Positions 24,599-33,685 of a stretch of 64,000 nt of DNA are shown piece after piece. Origin of the DNA: Streptomyces sp. LUP30 (GTDB lineage: Bacteria; Actinomycetota; Actinomycetes; Streptomycetales; Streptomycetaceae); NCBI RefSeq assembly GCF_001746365.1, contig NZ_MJAJ01000021.1:41390-105389 (forward strand), read 5' to 3'. Below the pieces are notes generated by a model. The model saw only the letters and a list, made by a program, of their open reading frames with translations. It made no database searches and was not told the DNA's origin. Position numbers and translations under genes: made by a program. Position 1 is the first letter of the stretch. Each line of letters opens with the position of its first letter.

Positions 24599-25174
24599 TC
24601 ACCAGGTGTGCGCGACGTCCACCACGAGATGGTCGGCCTGGCGCAGCACCCTGAACGGCAGGCGGGCGCGCACGCCGAGCCCGAACTGCGTGACGCCCTC
24701 GAAGCTCCCGCCGTAGCGGGTGTCCCGGAACGTGCGGTACCCGGTGAGGTCCACGCCCGGCAAGGGTTGGGCGACCCGCCCGGGATAGGTGGAGGCGCCG
24801 GTGTCGACGTTGTAGGCGGGGGCGTCGACCCGGACCTCCAGGATCGCGCCGCCGCCGACCGGGATGGGGCGGCCCGATCCGTCCTGGTAGAGCTGGTCGA
24901 CGTAGCCGACGGAGAAGCCGAGCCGGTCGGCGCTCGCGCCGGGCACGTCGATGACGAACCGGTCGTAGCAGTCGTGGCGGCCGGTGCGCACGTTCGTCAC
25001 CGGCGCGGTGGTGGAGGCGAGGTACGTCTTGCCCAGGCTGCCCCAGCCGGTGGGGCAGACGACGGCGGCGGTGCGTGCGGTGGCGGCCGGAGCGGCCACG
25101 GCGGGAGCCATGGACGCGCCGAGCGTGACGGTGACAAGGGCGATGGTGGCCCAGACGGTTCTGCTTCGCATCAT
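24599..25174 (-). CDS. Secreted AMIN-like domain protein
   Basis: A 191-residue exported protein. Signal peptide 1-28 (MMRSRTVWATIALVTVTLGA onwards to AVAAPA). The mature domain contains CPTGWGSLGK, TNVRTGRHDCYDRFVIDVPG and LGVRARLPFRVLRQADHLVV, the pattern of the AMIN-like domain found in actinobacterial lipoproteins and secreted proteins. The cysteines of CPTGWG and HDCYD probably form a disulphide. AMIN domains often bind cell-wall or glycan ligands, but that is not established for this subgroup. ATG 25174 follows GGGGGAGACC. Confidence 0.87.
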   Translation of the reverse strand: MMRSRTVWATIALVTVTLGASMAPAVAAPAATARTAAVVCPTGWGSLGKTYLASTTAPVTNVRTGRHDCYDRFVIDVPGASADRLGFSVGYVDQLYQDGSGRPIPVGGGAILEVRVDAPAYNVDTGASTYPGRVAQPLPGVDLTGYRTFRDTRYGGSFEGVTQFGLGVRARLPFRVLRQADHLVVDVAHTW

Positions 25175-25270
25175 GGTCTCCCCCGAGGGGTGCGCGTGTC
25201 GGACATCTACTGAGACAACCGGAACGCCCCGGGGGTTGCACCGCTTTTCGCCCCGGTGAGGCCCGAACGT

Positions 25271-25311
25271 GTCCGTGCCCCCGGCCGCCGACATCGGCCA
25301 GGGACACGGAC
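25271..25311 (-). terminator. Terminator at the end of the GH127/ABC operon
   Basis: GTCCGTG (25271-25277) pairs with CACGGAC (25305-25311); an inner GGCCG/CGGCC stem (25283-25287, 25295-25299) closes the loop. It lies ten bases past the stop of the last gene of the operon. Confidence 0.65.
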
Positions 25312-25320
25312 GCCCTGGGG

Positions 25321-27072
25321 TCAGCGCGAGGTCAGCTTCCAGAGGTGGTCCGCTGTGCCGTTGTCGGTCCACTGCAGGACCTGCGCGCCGGACGAGGTGC
25401 TCATGCCGTTGACGCCCAGCAGGAGCCCGCTGTTGTAGTTGGCGATCTTGTAGTAGCCGTCGCGGGCCGGGACGACCTGCCAGAGGTGGTCGGCGGTGTT
25501 GTTGTCGCCCCAGATCAGGGCGGTGCCGCCCGCGGTGGTGCTCATCTTGTCGATGCCCAGCAGCAGTCCGCTCTTCTGGTTGACGATCTTGTACAGGCCC
25601 GAACCGGCGGCCGTCAGCGTCCAGTTCTGGTCCGTGCCCGTGGTGGCGGCCGACTGGACGACCGCAGTGCCCTGGGCGGTGCCCGCGTTCTGGGTGTCCA
25701 GCGCGAGACCGCTGTTCCGGTTGGTGATCTGGTAGCGGCCGGCCAGCGAGGTGCTCGTGCCGGCCGGGGTGATCACCAGGTGGTAGCCGTCGGAGGCGTT
25801 CATGGTGACGGGCACGGTGACCGAGCCGTTGCTCACGGTGTAGTCGGCGTCGGAGACGGTGATCGGGCCGGGGGAGGCGGTGGTGCGGCCGGTGTACGGG
25901 CTGTACTCCAGCTTCACGTGGACGGCGCCGCCGAAGGCCGGCAGTGAGGAGAGGCCGTTCACGGTCACGGCGCAGGAGCCGGTGCAGCCGCCGGCGACGA
26001 CGCTGATCTGGTTGCCGGCGCCGTTGAGGGAGGCGAGACCGTCGATGCCGGTCTGGGCGGGAGGCGTGGTGACGAGCATGTTGCCCGACATGTCGCCGTA
26101 CCACTTGTACGTCCAGTAGGCGCCGTTGGGGGAGCCGCCGGTGTCGACGAGGGTGTCGCCGAGGGTGCCGTAGTGGTTCCAGAAGGCGAGTTCCGCGTCG
26201 CGCACGCCGGCTCGTTCGAACTTGGCGGCGTAGCCGATGAGGGCGCCGGAGTCGCCCATCTCGCCAGGGGTGCCGTACTCCTCGATCGCGATCGGGCGCG
26301 GGCTGATGCCGAGGCTCGACTCCAGCGAGCGGTAGGCGGCGACATGGGCGGCGATGCCGGCACTGCCCTGCAGCTCGTGCCAGGCGATGACGTCGGGGAC
26401 CGTGCCGCTCGCCTTGGCGTCGGTGAGGAACGAGGTCATCCAGGACTGGTTCCAGTAGGAGTGACTGGGCCCCTGGACGGGCGTCCTGGCGTCCTTGGCG
26501 CGGACCTCCTTGTACGTGCGAGCCCAACCGGCGTCGAACGCACCGGCCTTCGCGGTGTCCCAGGTCCAGTCGGGCTCGTTCCACAGCTCGTACGCGCTGA
26601 CGTTCGTCGCGCCCGAGGACTGTACGGAGGCGACCTGCTTGTCCACCGCGCCCAGCCAGTCGGTCCAGCTCACCCACTTGTAGGGGAAGTTCGGGTACCA
26701 GTCCGGCATGCGGACGACGACCTTGGCGCCGGCACGGGCCGCCTTCGGCGCGACGACCAGGGTGTCCCCGGCCGGCCTGGGCTCGCCGTTGGGCAGTTGG
26801 GAGCCGCCCGGGGCCATCTGCACGAAGGTGTTCGGCTTCAGGGCGGTGACCAGGCTGTCGGCGGGCGTGGCGTTGTCCGCGAGGCCGTAGAGGCTGCCGG
26901 TCGCGACGTGGGTGACCGGACGCAGGGTCCGGCCCGCGTCGACGACCAGCGTGGTGGCCGGGGTGGGCGCCGCGTCGGCGGGGGCCGCCGTGGACAGCGC
27001 GGCGGCGGACAGCGCGGCCACGGCGACGGCGACGGTGAGGCGTGCGGGCAGGGGCGCTCTGGTGCGGCTCAT
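25321..27072 (-). CDS. Secreted clan GH-A glycosidase (GH39-like) with ricin-type CBM13 domain
   Basis: A 583-residue exported enzyme. Signal peptide 1-34; then a TIM-barrel region with YELWNEPDW at the acid/base position (N165, E166) and PIAIEEYGTPG at the nucleophile position (E264 or E265), the two-glutamate pattern of retaining clan GH-A enzymes. A beta-sandwich region (about 330-440) follows, then a ricin-type trefoil (about 447-583) with three repeats of the form YKIVNQKSGLLLG and YKIANYNSGLLLG, a sugar-binding CBM13. Family assignment within GH-A is uncertain; GH39 is my best guess. Last gene of the operon, 39 bp after the MalG-type permease gene, so it likely releases the oligosaccharide that the importer takes up. 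Confidence 0.82.
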   Translation of the reverse strand: MSRTRAPLPARLTVAVAVAALSAAALSTAAPADAAPTPATTLVVDAGRTLRPVTHVATGSLYGLADNATPADSLVTALKPNTFVQMAPGGSQLPNGEPRPAGDTLVVAPKAARAGAKVVVRMPDWYPNFPYKWVSWTDWLGAVDKQVASVQSSGATNVSAYELWNEPDWTWDTAKAGAFDAGWARTYKEVRAKDARTPVQGPSHSYWNQSWMTSFLTDAKASGTVPDVIAWHELQGSAGIAAHVAAYRSLESSLGISPRPIAIEEYGTPGEMGDSGALIGYAAKFERAGVRDAELAFWNHYGTLGDTLVDTGGSPNGAYWTYKWYGDMSGNMLVTTPPAQTGIDGLASLNGAGNQISVVAGGCTGSCAVTVNGLSSLPAFGGAVHVKLEYSPYTGRTTASPGPITVSDADYTVSNGSVTVPVTMNASDGYHLVITPAGTSTSLAGRYQITNRNSGLALDTQNAGTAQGTAVVQSAATTGTDQNWTLTAAGSGLYKIVNQKSGLLLGIDKMSTTAGGTALIWGDNNTADHLWQVVPARDGYYKIANYNSGLLLGVNGMSTSSGAQVLQWTDNGTADHLWKLTSR

Positions 27073-27111
27073 GACGGAGTTCTCCTCACGGAGGGAGGGG
27101 GGAAGGGGTGG

Positions 27112-27933
27112 TCAGTCCTTGACCGCGCCGGCGGTGACGCCCGCGGCCACATAGCGCTGGGCCAGTACCAGCAGGACCGCTGCGGGGATGGACGCGAGGA
27201 CGGCGGTCGCCATGATCGCGTTCCATTCCTGGTTGTTGTTGCCGATGTACTTGTAGATGCCGAGGGTGATCGGCCTCAGATCGCCGCCGCCGTCCAGGGT
27301 GGTGGCGAAGACGAAGTCGGACCAGGCCCACAGGAAGGAGAAGAGGGAGACGGTGACGAGGGCGTTGCGGCTGACCGGCAGCACCACCGACCAGAAGGTG
27401 CGCAGGGACCCCGCGCCGTCGATGCGGGCGGCGGAGACGAGCTCGTCGGGGATGCCCGACATGAACGCGGTGAAGATCATGACGGCGAACGGCACGGCGA
27501 TGGTGGAGTCCGCGATGATCAGTCCCCACCAGGCGTTGAGCAGACCGAGGTCGAGGAAGAAGCCGTAGAAGCCCATCGCCATGACGATGCCGGGGATCAT
27601 CTGCGCGACGAGCAGGAACAGTCCGAGGGCGCCGCCGCCGAGCGGGCGGAGTTTCGCCAGCGCGTAGCCGGCCGGGGCGGCGAGCACCAGGGTGAGGACG
27701 ACCGTGCCCAGTCCGATGAGGAGGCTGGTGCCCAGGAAGGGAAGCTGGTCGTCGAGGACGGCGCGGTAGCCCTCGAAGGTGGGGTGCAGCGGGAACAGGT
27801 CGGGCGGGGTCCTGCGCATGTCCCGCTGCGGTGTGAGGGACACGTTCAGCATCCAGTACACCGGGAACAGCATCACCGCGGTCAGGACCAGCCCGATGAC
27901 GGTGTGACGGCGGGAGGAGCCGGGGGAGGTCAC
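27112..27933 (-). CDS. Sugar ABC importer permease, MalG type (second importer)
   Basis: A 273-residue permease with six spans. The EAA-loop equivalent is SAARIDGAGSLRTFWSVVLP, and the C-terminus VAAGVTAGAVKD is typical of MalG proteins. GTG at 27933 overlaps the stop of the MalF-type gene (GTGA), so the pair is translationally coupled, exactly as in the first importer of this window. No ATPase gene is in the operon; a shared MsiK-type ATPase is expected to serve it. Confidence 0.93.
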   Translation of the reverse strand: MTSPGSSRRHTVIGLVLTAVMLFPVYWMLNVSLTPQRDMRRTPPDLFPLHPTFEGYRAVLDDQLPFLGTSLLIGLGTVVLTLVLAAPAGYALAKLRPLGGGALGLFLLVAQMIPGIVMAMGFYGFFLDLGLLNAWWGLIIADSTIAVPFAVMIFTAFMSGIPDELVSAARIDGAGSLRTFWSVVLPVSRNALVTVSLFSFLWAWSDFVFATTLDGGGDLRPITLGIYKYIGNNNQEWNAIMATAVLASIPAAVLLVLAQRYVAAGVTAGAVKD

Positions 27934-28889
27934 GCTTCCTGCCTCCTCTGGACACGGATGTACAGCAGCCCGAAGACGAGCGCGATGAGGATGAGGATGT
28001 TCCCGACCGCGGCGCCGGGGCCGAACTTGGGCAGCAGCGTGCCGAAGCCCAGCTGGAACGACCAGGTGGCCAGCGTCGAGGAGGAGTCTCCGGGCCCGCC
28101 CTTGGTCATGATCCAGATCAGGTCGAACACCTTGAGGGTGTAGACGAGCCCGAGGAGCAGCGTGATCGCCGACACCGGCCGCAACAGCGGAAAGGTGATG
28201 CGGCGGAACTGCTGCCAGCTGCCCGCGCCGTCCAGGGACGCGGCCTCGTACAGCTCGGCCGGGACGTTCTGCAGGCCGCTGTGGAGGATGACCAGGTTGA
28301 AGGGGATGCCGATCCAGATGTTGGCGACGATCACCGAGGTCAGCGCCCAGTCGGGCGAGGTCAGCCAGCCGACCGGGTCCACGCCGACCATGCGCAGGGC
28401 GTAGTTCACCACGCCCGACTCGCTGTTGAACATCCACGACCAGGTCGACGCCGACACGATCAGCGGCAGCAGCCAGGGAATCAGGAACAGGGCCCGCAGG
28501 GTCGGGGCCAGCCGGAAGTGCCGGTTGAAGAAGACGGCCAGGGCGAGCCCGACGACGTACTGGAAGGCGATCGAGACGAACGTGAACACCAAGGTGTGGC
28601 GGAGCGCCGGGCCGAACGTGGGGTCGTCGAGCACCGTGCGGAAGTTGTCCCAGCCGGTGAAGGGCGCGTCCCCGGAGACGAAGGAGCGCACCGTGTAGTC
28701 GCGCAGACTCAGATCGAGATTGCGGTACAGCGGATACAGGTAGAAGGCGGCGAGATAGGCGATCAGCGGGGCGACGAAGGCGAGCGCGGTCAGCCGGCTG
28801 CGTCGCCGGTGGCGACGCCGCAGCGGCAGACGGTCGGAGACGGCCGCCGCCGCCGCCCGCCGTGGGCGGTCGACGCGGGCGAGGGTCAT
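27930..28889 (-). CDS. Sugar ABC importer permease, MalF type (second importer)
   Basis: A 319-residue permease with a basic N-terminus (about 35 residues), six spans and the EAA loop EAASLDGAGSWQQFRRITFP. It starts six bases after the binding-protein gene stop and forms the channel together with the MalG-type partner. The EAA loop is complete, so it should couple to an ATPase. Confidence 0.93.
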   Translation of the reverse strand: MTLARVDRPRRAAAAAVSDRLPLRRRHRRRSRLTALAFVAPLIAYLAAFYLYPLYRNLDLSLRDYTVRSFVSGDAPFTGWDNFRTVLDDPTFGPALRHTLVFTFVSIAFQYVVGLALAVFFNRHFRLAPTLRALFLIPWLLPLIVSASTWSWMFNSESGVVNYALRMVGVDPVGWLTSPDWALTSVIVANIWIGIPFNLVILHSGLQNVPAELYEAASLDGAGSWQQFRRITFPLLRPVSAITLLLGLVYTLKVFDLIWIMTKGGPGDSSSTLATWSFQLGFGTLLPKFGPGAAVGNILILIALVFGLLYIRVQRRQEA

Positions 28890-28895
28890 GTCGGC

Positions 28896-30140
28896 CTAGC
28901 CCTTCTGCGCGCCGGCCTGGGCCGTGTCGAGAGCGGACTGTGCGCTCTTGCTGCCGGAGAGCGCGGCCTGGACGGCGGTCCACAGCGGCTGCGAGATGGT
29001 CGGGTACTTGGTCCCCAGACCGCCGCTGGTACGACCGCGCGCCGCCGCCACCGCCGCCACCCACGGCTTCAGCTTCGGGTTCTGCTTCACCTGCTCGGCC
29101 TGGACGGCCGCGACGGGCGCCACGTACGTGAGCGCGGTGTCGCTGGCCAGCAGGTTCGCATCGCTGGTCAGACAGGCGACGATCTTCTTGGTGACGTCAT
29201 AGCGGGCGGTGTCCTTCTGCACGGGCACCGTGACGAACTCGCCCCCCGTCGGCACCGGCGCCGAACCGCCGTTCTGTGCGGGGATGTTGATGACGCCGTA
29301 GTCGAAGCCGGCCTTGTCGGCGTTGCCGAGCTGCCAGGTGCCGTTCTCGCCGAAGGCGTACTCACCGGTGGCGAACTCCTGCCAGCTGGTGGTCTGGGTG
29401 TTCTGCAGCACGTCTTCGGGGGCCAGTCCGTCGTCCACCCACTGCTTCCACAGCGACAGCGCCGCCACGCCCTTCGGCGAGTTCAGCGCGGTGAGGTCGC
29501 CACCCGCGCCCCAGAACCAGGGCAGGAACTGGAAGCTGCCCTCCTCCGTGCCGATCGCGGAGAAGGTGATGCCCTTCTTGCCGGCCGACTTGACCTTCTG
29601 CAGGGCCGCGGTGAGCGAGTTCCAGTCCTTGACGGAGGCCGGGTCGACGCCGGCGGCGGACAGGACCTTCTTGTTGTAGTAGAGCCCGAGGGTGTTGGCC
29701 CCGATCGGGATGCCGTACGCGGCCCCGTCGATGGCGCCCGCGCCGATGATGTTCTGCTGGATCGACTTGGTGTCGAGACCGAGGTCGCTCGTCTTGCCGA
29801 GGATTCCGGCCTCCACCAGTGTGGACACGACCGGGTTGTCCACCAGCATCACATCGGGCGCGTTGCCCTGCTGGGCGGCCAGCAGGGCCTTGTTGCCGAG
29901 ATCCGTGGTGTCGTATGCGGTCCGCTTCAGGGTGACGCCGGCCTCGGTCCCGCACCGGCTGACGCGCTTGCCCCACGCGGAGGCGGCGTCGAACTGGGGG
30001 TAGGGGTCCCAGAAGGTGTAGGTCCCGCTTCCGGCGTCGGAGGAGCCGGAGCCGTCCGAGCCCCCTGCGCAGGCGGTGAGCGACGCGAGTGTGCCGACGG
30101 CGGCGAGCGCGGCGAGGAGAGTGCGGCGGGTCGGTATCAC
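28896..30140 (-). CDS. Sugar-binding lipoprotein of the second importer
   Basis: A 414-residue family-1 solute-binding protein. The N-terminus has TRRTLLA (twin arginine at 5-6) and the lipobox LTAC with Cys24. Mature features include YTFWDPYPQFDA, APDVMLVDNP and AYGIPIGANTLGLYYN, typical of CUT1 binding proteins. The GTG start at 30140 follows GAGGTCACCCC. It sits between the GH127 gene (88 bp upstream) and the permeases, so the ligand is probably an arabinose-containing oligosaccharide that GH127 cleaves after import. Confidence 0.92.
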   Translation of the reverse strand: MIPTRRTLLAALAAVGTLASLTACAGGSDGSGSSDAGSGTYTFWDPYPQFDAASAWGKRVSRCGTEAGVTLKRTAYDTTDLGNKALLAAQQGNAPDVMLVDNPVVSTLVEAGILGKTSDLGLDTKSIQQNIIGAGAIDGAAYGIPIGANTLGLYYNKKVLSAAGVDPASVKDWNSLTAALQKVKSAGKKGITFSAIGTEEGSFQFLPWFWGAGGDLTALNSPKGVAALSLWKQWVDDGLAPEDVLQNTQTTSWQEFATGEYAFGENGTWQLGNADKAGFDYGVINIPAQNGGSAPVPTGGEFVTVPVQKDTARYDVTKKIVACLTSDANLLASDTALTYVAPVAAVQAEQVKQNPKLKPWVAAVAAARGRTSGGLGTKYPTISQPLWTAVQAALSGSKSAQSALDTAQAGAQKG

Positions 30141-30228
30141 GGGGTGACCTCGTTGTCGTAGTGGGTCGTGGTCGTGCGTGGTCGTCGGCAGGGGGCGTGG
30201 GCGACGGGAGGCGGCGCGGAGGACGGAG

Positions 30229-32151
30229 TCAGGACAGGGGCAACCAGACGCGCATGCCGCCGTCCTCACGGTTGGCCCAGGCGTAGTACGGGACGGCCGT
30301 CAGCTCGACGCGGTCGCCGCCGTCCGGTGCGGCGTCCTCGACGGCGTCCGTGGGGACGTAGGGCCACCAGCCCCGGTCGGGGACGACGCGCCGGCGGCCG
30401 GCCGCCACCACCGTCGTGACGCCGCCGAGCAGGTCGGGGCGCTGTTTCACGGCGAGCGGGCGGGTCGGATCGAGGACGATGTCGTCCAGGCCTCCGCCGG
30501 GGTGGTCGACCCCTTCCAGGCAGTACACGAGCGGTCCGCGCTCGATGGCGACACAGCCGCGCACCGCGTCGACCCGGGGGTCGGCGGCGGTCAGCCGGGG
30601 TTCGAGCGGCAGCTCCAGGACCACTTCGTCGCCGGGCGACCAGGTCCGCTCCAGGCGCAGCCAGCCCTCGGACGCCGGCGCGTCGTACGGCTCCCCCGCG
30701 CAGCGGACGCGGAAGTCGCGGGACCACTGCGGGATGCGCAGGGAGAGCGTCCAGGGGCGGTCGGCGGGAGTCTCCTCCACGGTGAGGCGGATCGTGCCGT
30801 CCCAGGGGTAGTCCGTCTCGGCGCGCACGGCGATGCCCTCGGCCGTGTAGCGGCCGCCGACGTACTGGTGGATCTGCAGGCCCGACGCGTCGACGCTGGC
30901 CAGGTAGTGCTCCAGACTGGCGAGCAGTCGCATGACGTTGGGCGGGCAGCAGGCGCAGCGGAACCAGCGGGTGCGGCGGGCCGACTGGTCGCCCCCGGGG
31001 TCCGTGTGGCCGTCGCGGACCTGGAGCGGGTTGACGTACAGCCAGCGCTCGCCGTCGAGGGAGACGCCGGCCAGGAAGCCGTTGTAGAGGGTGCGTTCGA
31101 TCAGGTCGCCGTAGCGGGCCTCGCCGGTGAGCAGCGCCATGCGCCAGCTCCACTGGACGGAGGCGATGGCGGCGCAGGTCTCGCAGTAGGCGCGCTCGTT
31201 GGGCAGTTCGTACGGGTCGCCGAAGTCCTCCTCGTCGTGGTGCGCGCCGAGTCCGCCGGTGAGATGGGTCTTGGTGGCGGTCATGGCCCGCCACAACCGC
31301 TCGCCCGCCGCGCGCAGTTCCTCGTCCCCGGTCTCGACGGCCAGGTCGGCGGCGCCCGCCAGCAGGTACAACTGGCGCACCGCGTGCCCTTCCACGTTCG
31401 TGGCCTCGCGCAACGGCACGCGGTCCTGGCAGTAGGCCGCGCCGCCGAGCAGGCCGTGGCCGTACCGGTCGACGAAGTAGCCGGCGAGGTCGAGGTAGCG
31501 GCGCTCCCCGGTCTCCCGGTACAGCTCCACCAGGGCGGTCTCGACCTCGGGGTGACCGTCCACGCCGTCGATGGGCCTGCCGCTGCCCGGCGGTCCGAAG
31601 ACGGAGTCGATGTGGTCGGCGAACCGGACCGCGACGTCCAGGAGTTCGGTCCCGCCGGTGGCCCGGTGGTGGGCGACCGCGGCCTGGATGAGATGGCCCG
31701 CGCTGTACAACTCGTGGCCCCAGCGCAGGTCCTGGTAGCGCCGGCCGTCCTTGACCAGCTGGAACCAGGTGTTGAGGTAACCGTCGGCCTGCTGCGCCGC
31801 GGCGACCAGGGCGACGATCCGGGCCACCTGGGCGGCGAGTTCGGCGTCCGGAGCCTGGGCGAGCTGCCAGGCGGCCGCCTCCAGCCACTTGTACACGTCG
31901 GTGTCCACGAAGGGATAGGCGCCCCGGAACTCGCCCTCGGCCGCGCCCGCCGCGAGCCGCAGGTTGTGCAGGTTCCCCGCGGACTCCAGCAGCTCCGGTC
32001 CCTGGGGGATGGAGACATGGGCGTTGGTCGCGCGGCGGGCCCGCCAGAAGCCCGTGGTGATGCCGGCCGCCGTGGGGCGCAGCGCGGCGCGGGCGTCCGG
32101 GCCGAGGCGGACCGGTCCCGGGGCGGAAAGGCTGGAGCGTGTGCGGGGCAT
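30229..32151 (-). CDS. GH127 beta-L-arabinofuranosidase
   Basis: A 640-residue cytoplasmic enzyme (no signal peptide) removing terminal beta-L-arabinofuranose. The zinc-thiolate active site of the GH127 archetype HypBA1 (Glu338, Cys340, Cys417, Cys418, with Cys417 as nucleophile) is matched by E324 and C326 in AYCETCAA and C401 and C402 in RCACCPPN. The (alpha/alpha)6 barrel is followed by two beta domains. Length fits the family. First gene of the operon; the ATG follows GGAGAGTC. Beta-L-Araf is found in hydroxyproline-linked glycans of plant extensins, which points to the natural substrate. GH127 relatives with other sugar specificities exist, so substrate is likely rather than certain. Confidence 0.93.
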   Translation of the reverse strand: MPRTRSSLSAPGPVRLGPDARAALRPTAAGITTGFWRARRATNAHVSIPQGPELLESAGNLHNLRLAAGAAEGEFRGAYPFVDTDVYKWLEAAAWQLAQAPDAELAAQVARIVALVAAAQQADGYLNTWFQLVKDGRRYQDLRWGHELYSAGHLIQAAVAHHRATGGTELLDVAVRFADHIDSVFGPPGSGRPIDGVDGHPEVETALVELYRETGERRYLDLAGYFVDRYGHGLLGGAAYCQDRVPLREATNVEGHAVRQLYLLAGAADLAVETGDEELRAAGERLWRAMTATKTHLTGGLGAHHDEEDFGDPYELPNERAYCETCAAIASVQWSWRMALLTGEARYGDLIERTLYNGFLAGVSLDGERWLYVNPLQVRDGHTDPGGDQSARRTRWFRCACCPPNVMRLLASLEHYLASVDASGLQIHQYVGGRYTAEGIAVRAETDYPWDGTIRLTVEETPADRPWTLSLRIPQWSRDFRVRCAGEPYDAPASEGWLRLERTWSPGDEVVLELPLEPRLTAADPRVDAVRGCVAIERGPLVYCLEGVDHPGGGLDDIVLDPTRPLAVKQRPDLLGGVTTVVAAGRRRVVPDRGWWPYVPTDAVEDAAPDGGDRVELTAVPYYAWANREDGGMRVWLPLS

Positions 32152-32216
32152 GACTCTCCGGAGGTGGGGGCGCCGAGGAGGAGGGGCTCGCCGGAGCCTG
32201 ACGGGGGCCTGTTTGG

Positions 32217-32228
32217 GAAACCGTTTTC
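32217..32228. promoter_or_regulatory. CG-centred LacI-type operator
   Basis: GAAACCGTTTTC fits GAAA-N-CG-N-TTTC, the usual form of LacI-family operators. It lies 66 bp upstream of the GH127 start, just downstream of the predicted -10, in the region shared with the divergent LacI-type gene. The regulator at 32369 is the obvious candidate to bind it. Confidence 0.75.
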
Positions 32229-32236
32229 TCGTCGTG

Positions 32237-32267
32237 AAAGTAGAGGGCAGCGGGCCTACCCGGTCAA
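32237..32267 (-). promoter_or_regulatory. Probable promoter of the GH127 operon
   Basis: On the minus strand TTGACC (32267-32262) and TACTTT (32242-32237) are 19 bp apart, longer than optimal. If used, transcription would begin within or beside the LacI-type operator, so a bound repressor would block it. Confidence 0.5.
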
Positions 32268-32368
32268 GAGCCGTGGCAGGTTTTTTTCCGCTCCTCCACG
32301 GGCTGGTGCATCCCGTCGCCGACTGCCACCATGTCGGGCGTACGCATCATTGAGGAAAAGGTTTGCTC

Positions 32369-33388
32369 GTGACCTCAGCTCCAGGCTCTCCCCCCGACGG
32401 CCGGGCCCGGCTGACGGACGTCGCCGCCCTCGCCGGCGTCAGCGTCGGCACGGCGTCGAAAGCGCTGAACGGCGGGGGGCGGATGCGTCCCGAGACGCGT
32501 CAACGCGTGATGGACGCGGTCGCGGAGCTCGGATTCAGGCCGAACCGGCACGCGCAGAGCCTGCACAGCGGACGCAGCTGGACGGTCGGCCTGATGACGA
32601 CGGACGGCATCGGCCGCTTCAGTACCCCTGTGCTGCTGGGCGCCGAGGACGCGCTCGGCGCGGGGAAGATCTCCGTGCTGCTGTGCGACACCCGGGGCGA
32701 CGCCATCCGCGAGCAGCACCATTTGCGCAACCTCATGGACCGCCGGGTGGACGGCATCATCGTCGCCGGACGCCGTACCGACCCGCGGCCGCCGTTGCCC
32801 GGCGTGGAGTCCGTCCCCGTCGTCTACGCGCTCTCCCCGTCGGCCGAACCGTCCGACACCTCCGTCGTCACCGACGACCGCGGGGGCGTGCGGCTGGCGA
32901 TCGAGCATCTGGTGTCCACCGGACGCACCCGCATCGCGCACGTCACCGGCCCGGAACACCACGCCGCCGCCCGGGAACGGGCGCGGTACGCGGTCGAGGA
33001 ACTGGGGAAATCCTCGCTGGAGCCGTCGACGGGACGCATCCACTACGGCGAGTGGAGCGAGGCGTGGGGCCGTCGCGCGGCCGACGCGGTGCTGCGCACG
33101 GCCCCCGGCACCGACGCCTTCTTCTGCGGCAACGACCAGATCGCCCGGGGGGTGGCCGACGCCCTGCGCGAGCGTGGGGTGGCGGTTCCTGCGGACGTCG
33201 CCGTCGTGGGCTACGACAACTGGGACACCATGGCGCTGGCCAGCCGCCCGCCCCTCACCACCGTCGACACCAGCCTCGCCGAGATCGGCCGGATCGCGGC
33301 CCTGGAGTTGCTGCGGGCCATCGACGCCGAGCCCCGGCCCGGCGTGCACACCGTGCCGTGCCGGCTGGTCGTCCGCGAGTCCAGCTGA
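32369..33388 (+). CDS. LacI-family regulator of the arabinoside locus
   Basis: A 339-residue repressor. LacI helix-turn-helix LTDVAALAGVSVGTASKALN (residues 15-34), hinge NRHAQSLHSGRSWTVGL, and a sugar-binding domain ending VVGYDNWDTMALASRPPLTT. The GTG at 32369 is supported by GAGGAAAAGG seven bases upstream; an earlier TTG is less likely. It is divergent from the GH127 operon, with a CG-centred operator between them, so it most likely represses that operon and releases it on binding an imported arabinoside. It converges with the GH97 gene at a shared terminator. Confidence 0.93.
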   Translation: MTSAPGSPPDGRARLTDVAALAGVSVGTASKALNGGGRMRPETRQRVMDAVAELGFRPNRHAQSLHSGRSWTVGLMTTDGIGRFSTPVLLGAEDALGAGKISVLLCDTRGDAIREQHHLRNLMDRRVDGIIVAGRRTDPRPPLPGVESVPVVYALSPSAEPSDTSVVTDDRGGVRLAIEHLVSTGRTRIAHVTGPEHHAAARERARYAVEELGKSSLEPSTGRIHYGEWSEAWGRRAADAVLRTAPGTDAFFCGNDQIARGVADALRERGVAVPADVAVVGYDNWDTMALASRPPLTTVDTSLAEIGRIAALELLRAIDAEPRPGVHTVPCRLVVRESS

Positions 33389-33627
33389 GGATGGTGGAGC
33401 CTACGGGGCGTGGTCGCCGGAACCGGGACCTCGACCCGACCCGGTGAGCACGCCCCGGAACCGACCGCCGCGGACGCACGCGGCGGCCCGGCCGGCCCGC
33501 CCGCCCGACCTGCACAGGGGGCAGTGGGCACCGCACCGGATGAGCGGGGCGGACGGAGAGAGACGGCGGCGACGGCGTCGAGCGGGCGGCAGGCGCCCCG
33601 TCGACCGGTATTCCCACCATGTGACAG

Positions 33628-33666
33628 GGCGGCCCGCACGGCTGTCGTGCGAGCCGTGGGGCCGCC
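33628..33666. terminator. Bidirectional terminator between the lacI-type and GH97 genes
   Basis: GGCGGCCC-g-CACGGCT (33628-33643) pairs with AGCCGTG-GGGCCGCC (33652-33666), 15 bp with one bulged base and an 8-base loop. It serves two convergent genes. Confidence 0.8.
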
Positions 33667-33685
33667 GTCCGGGAGGGGCGCCGGG

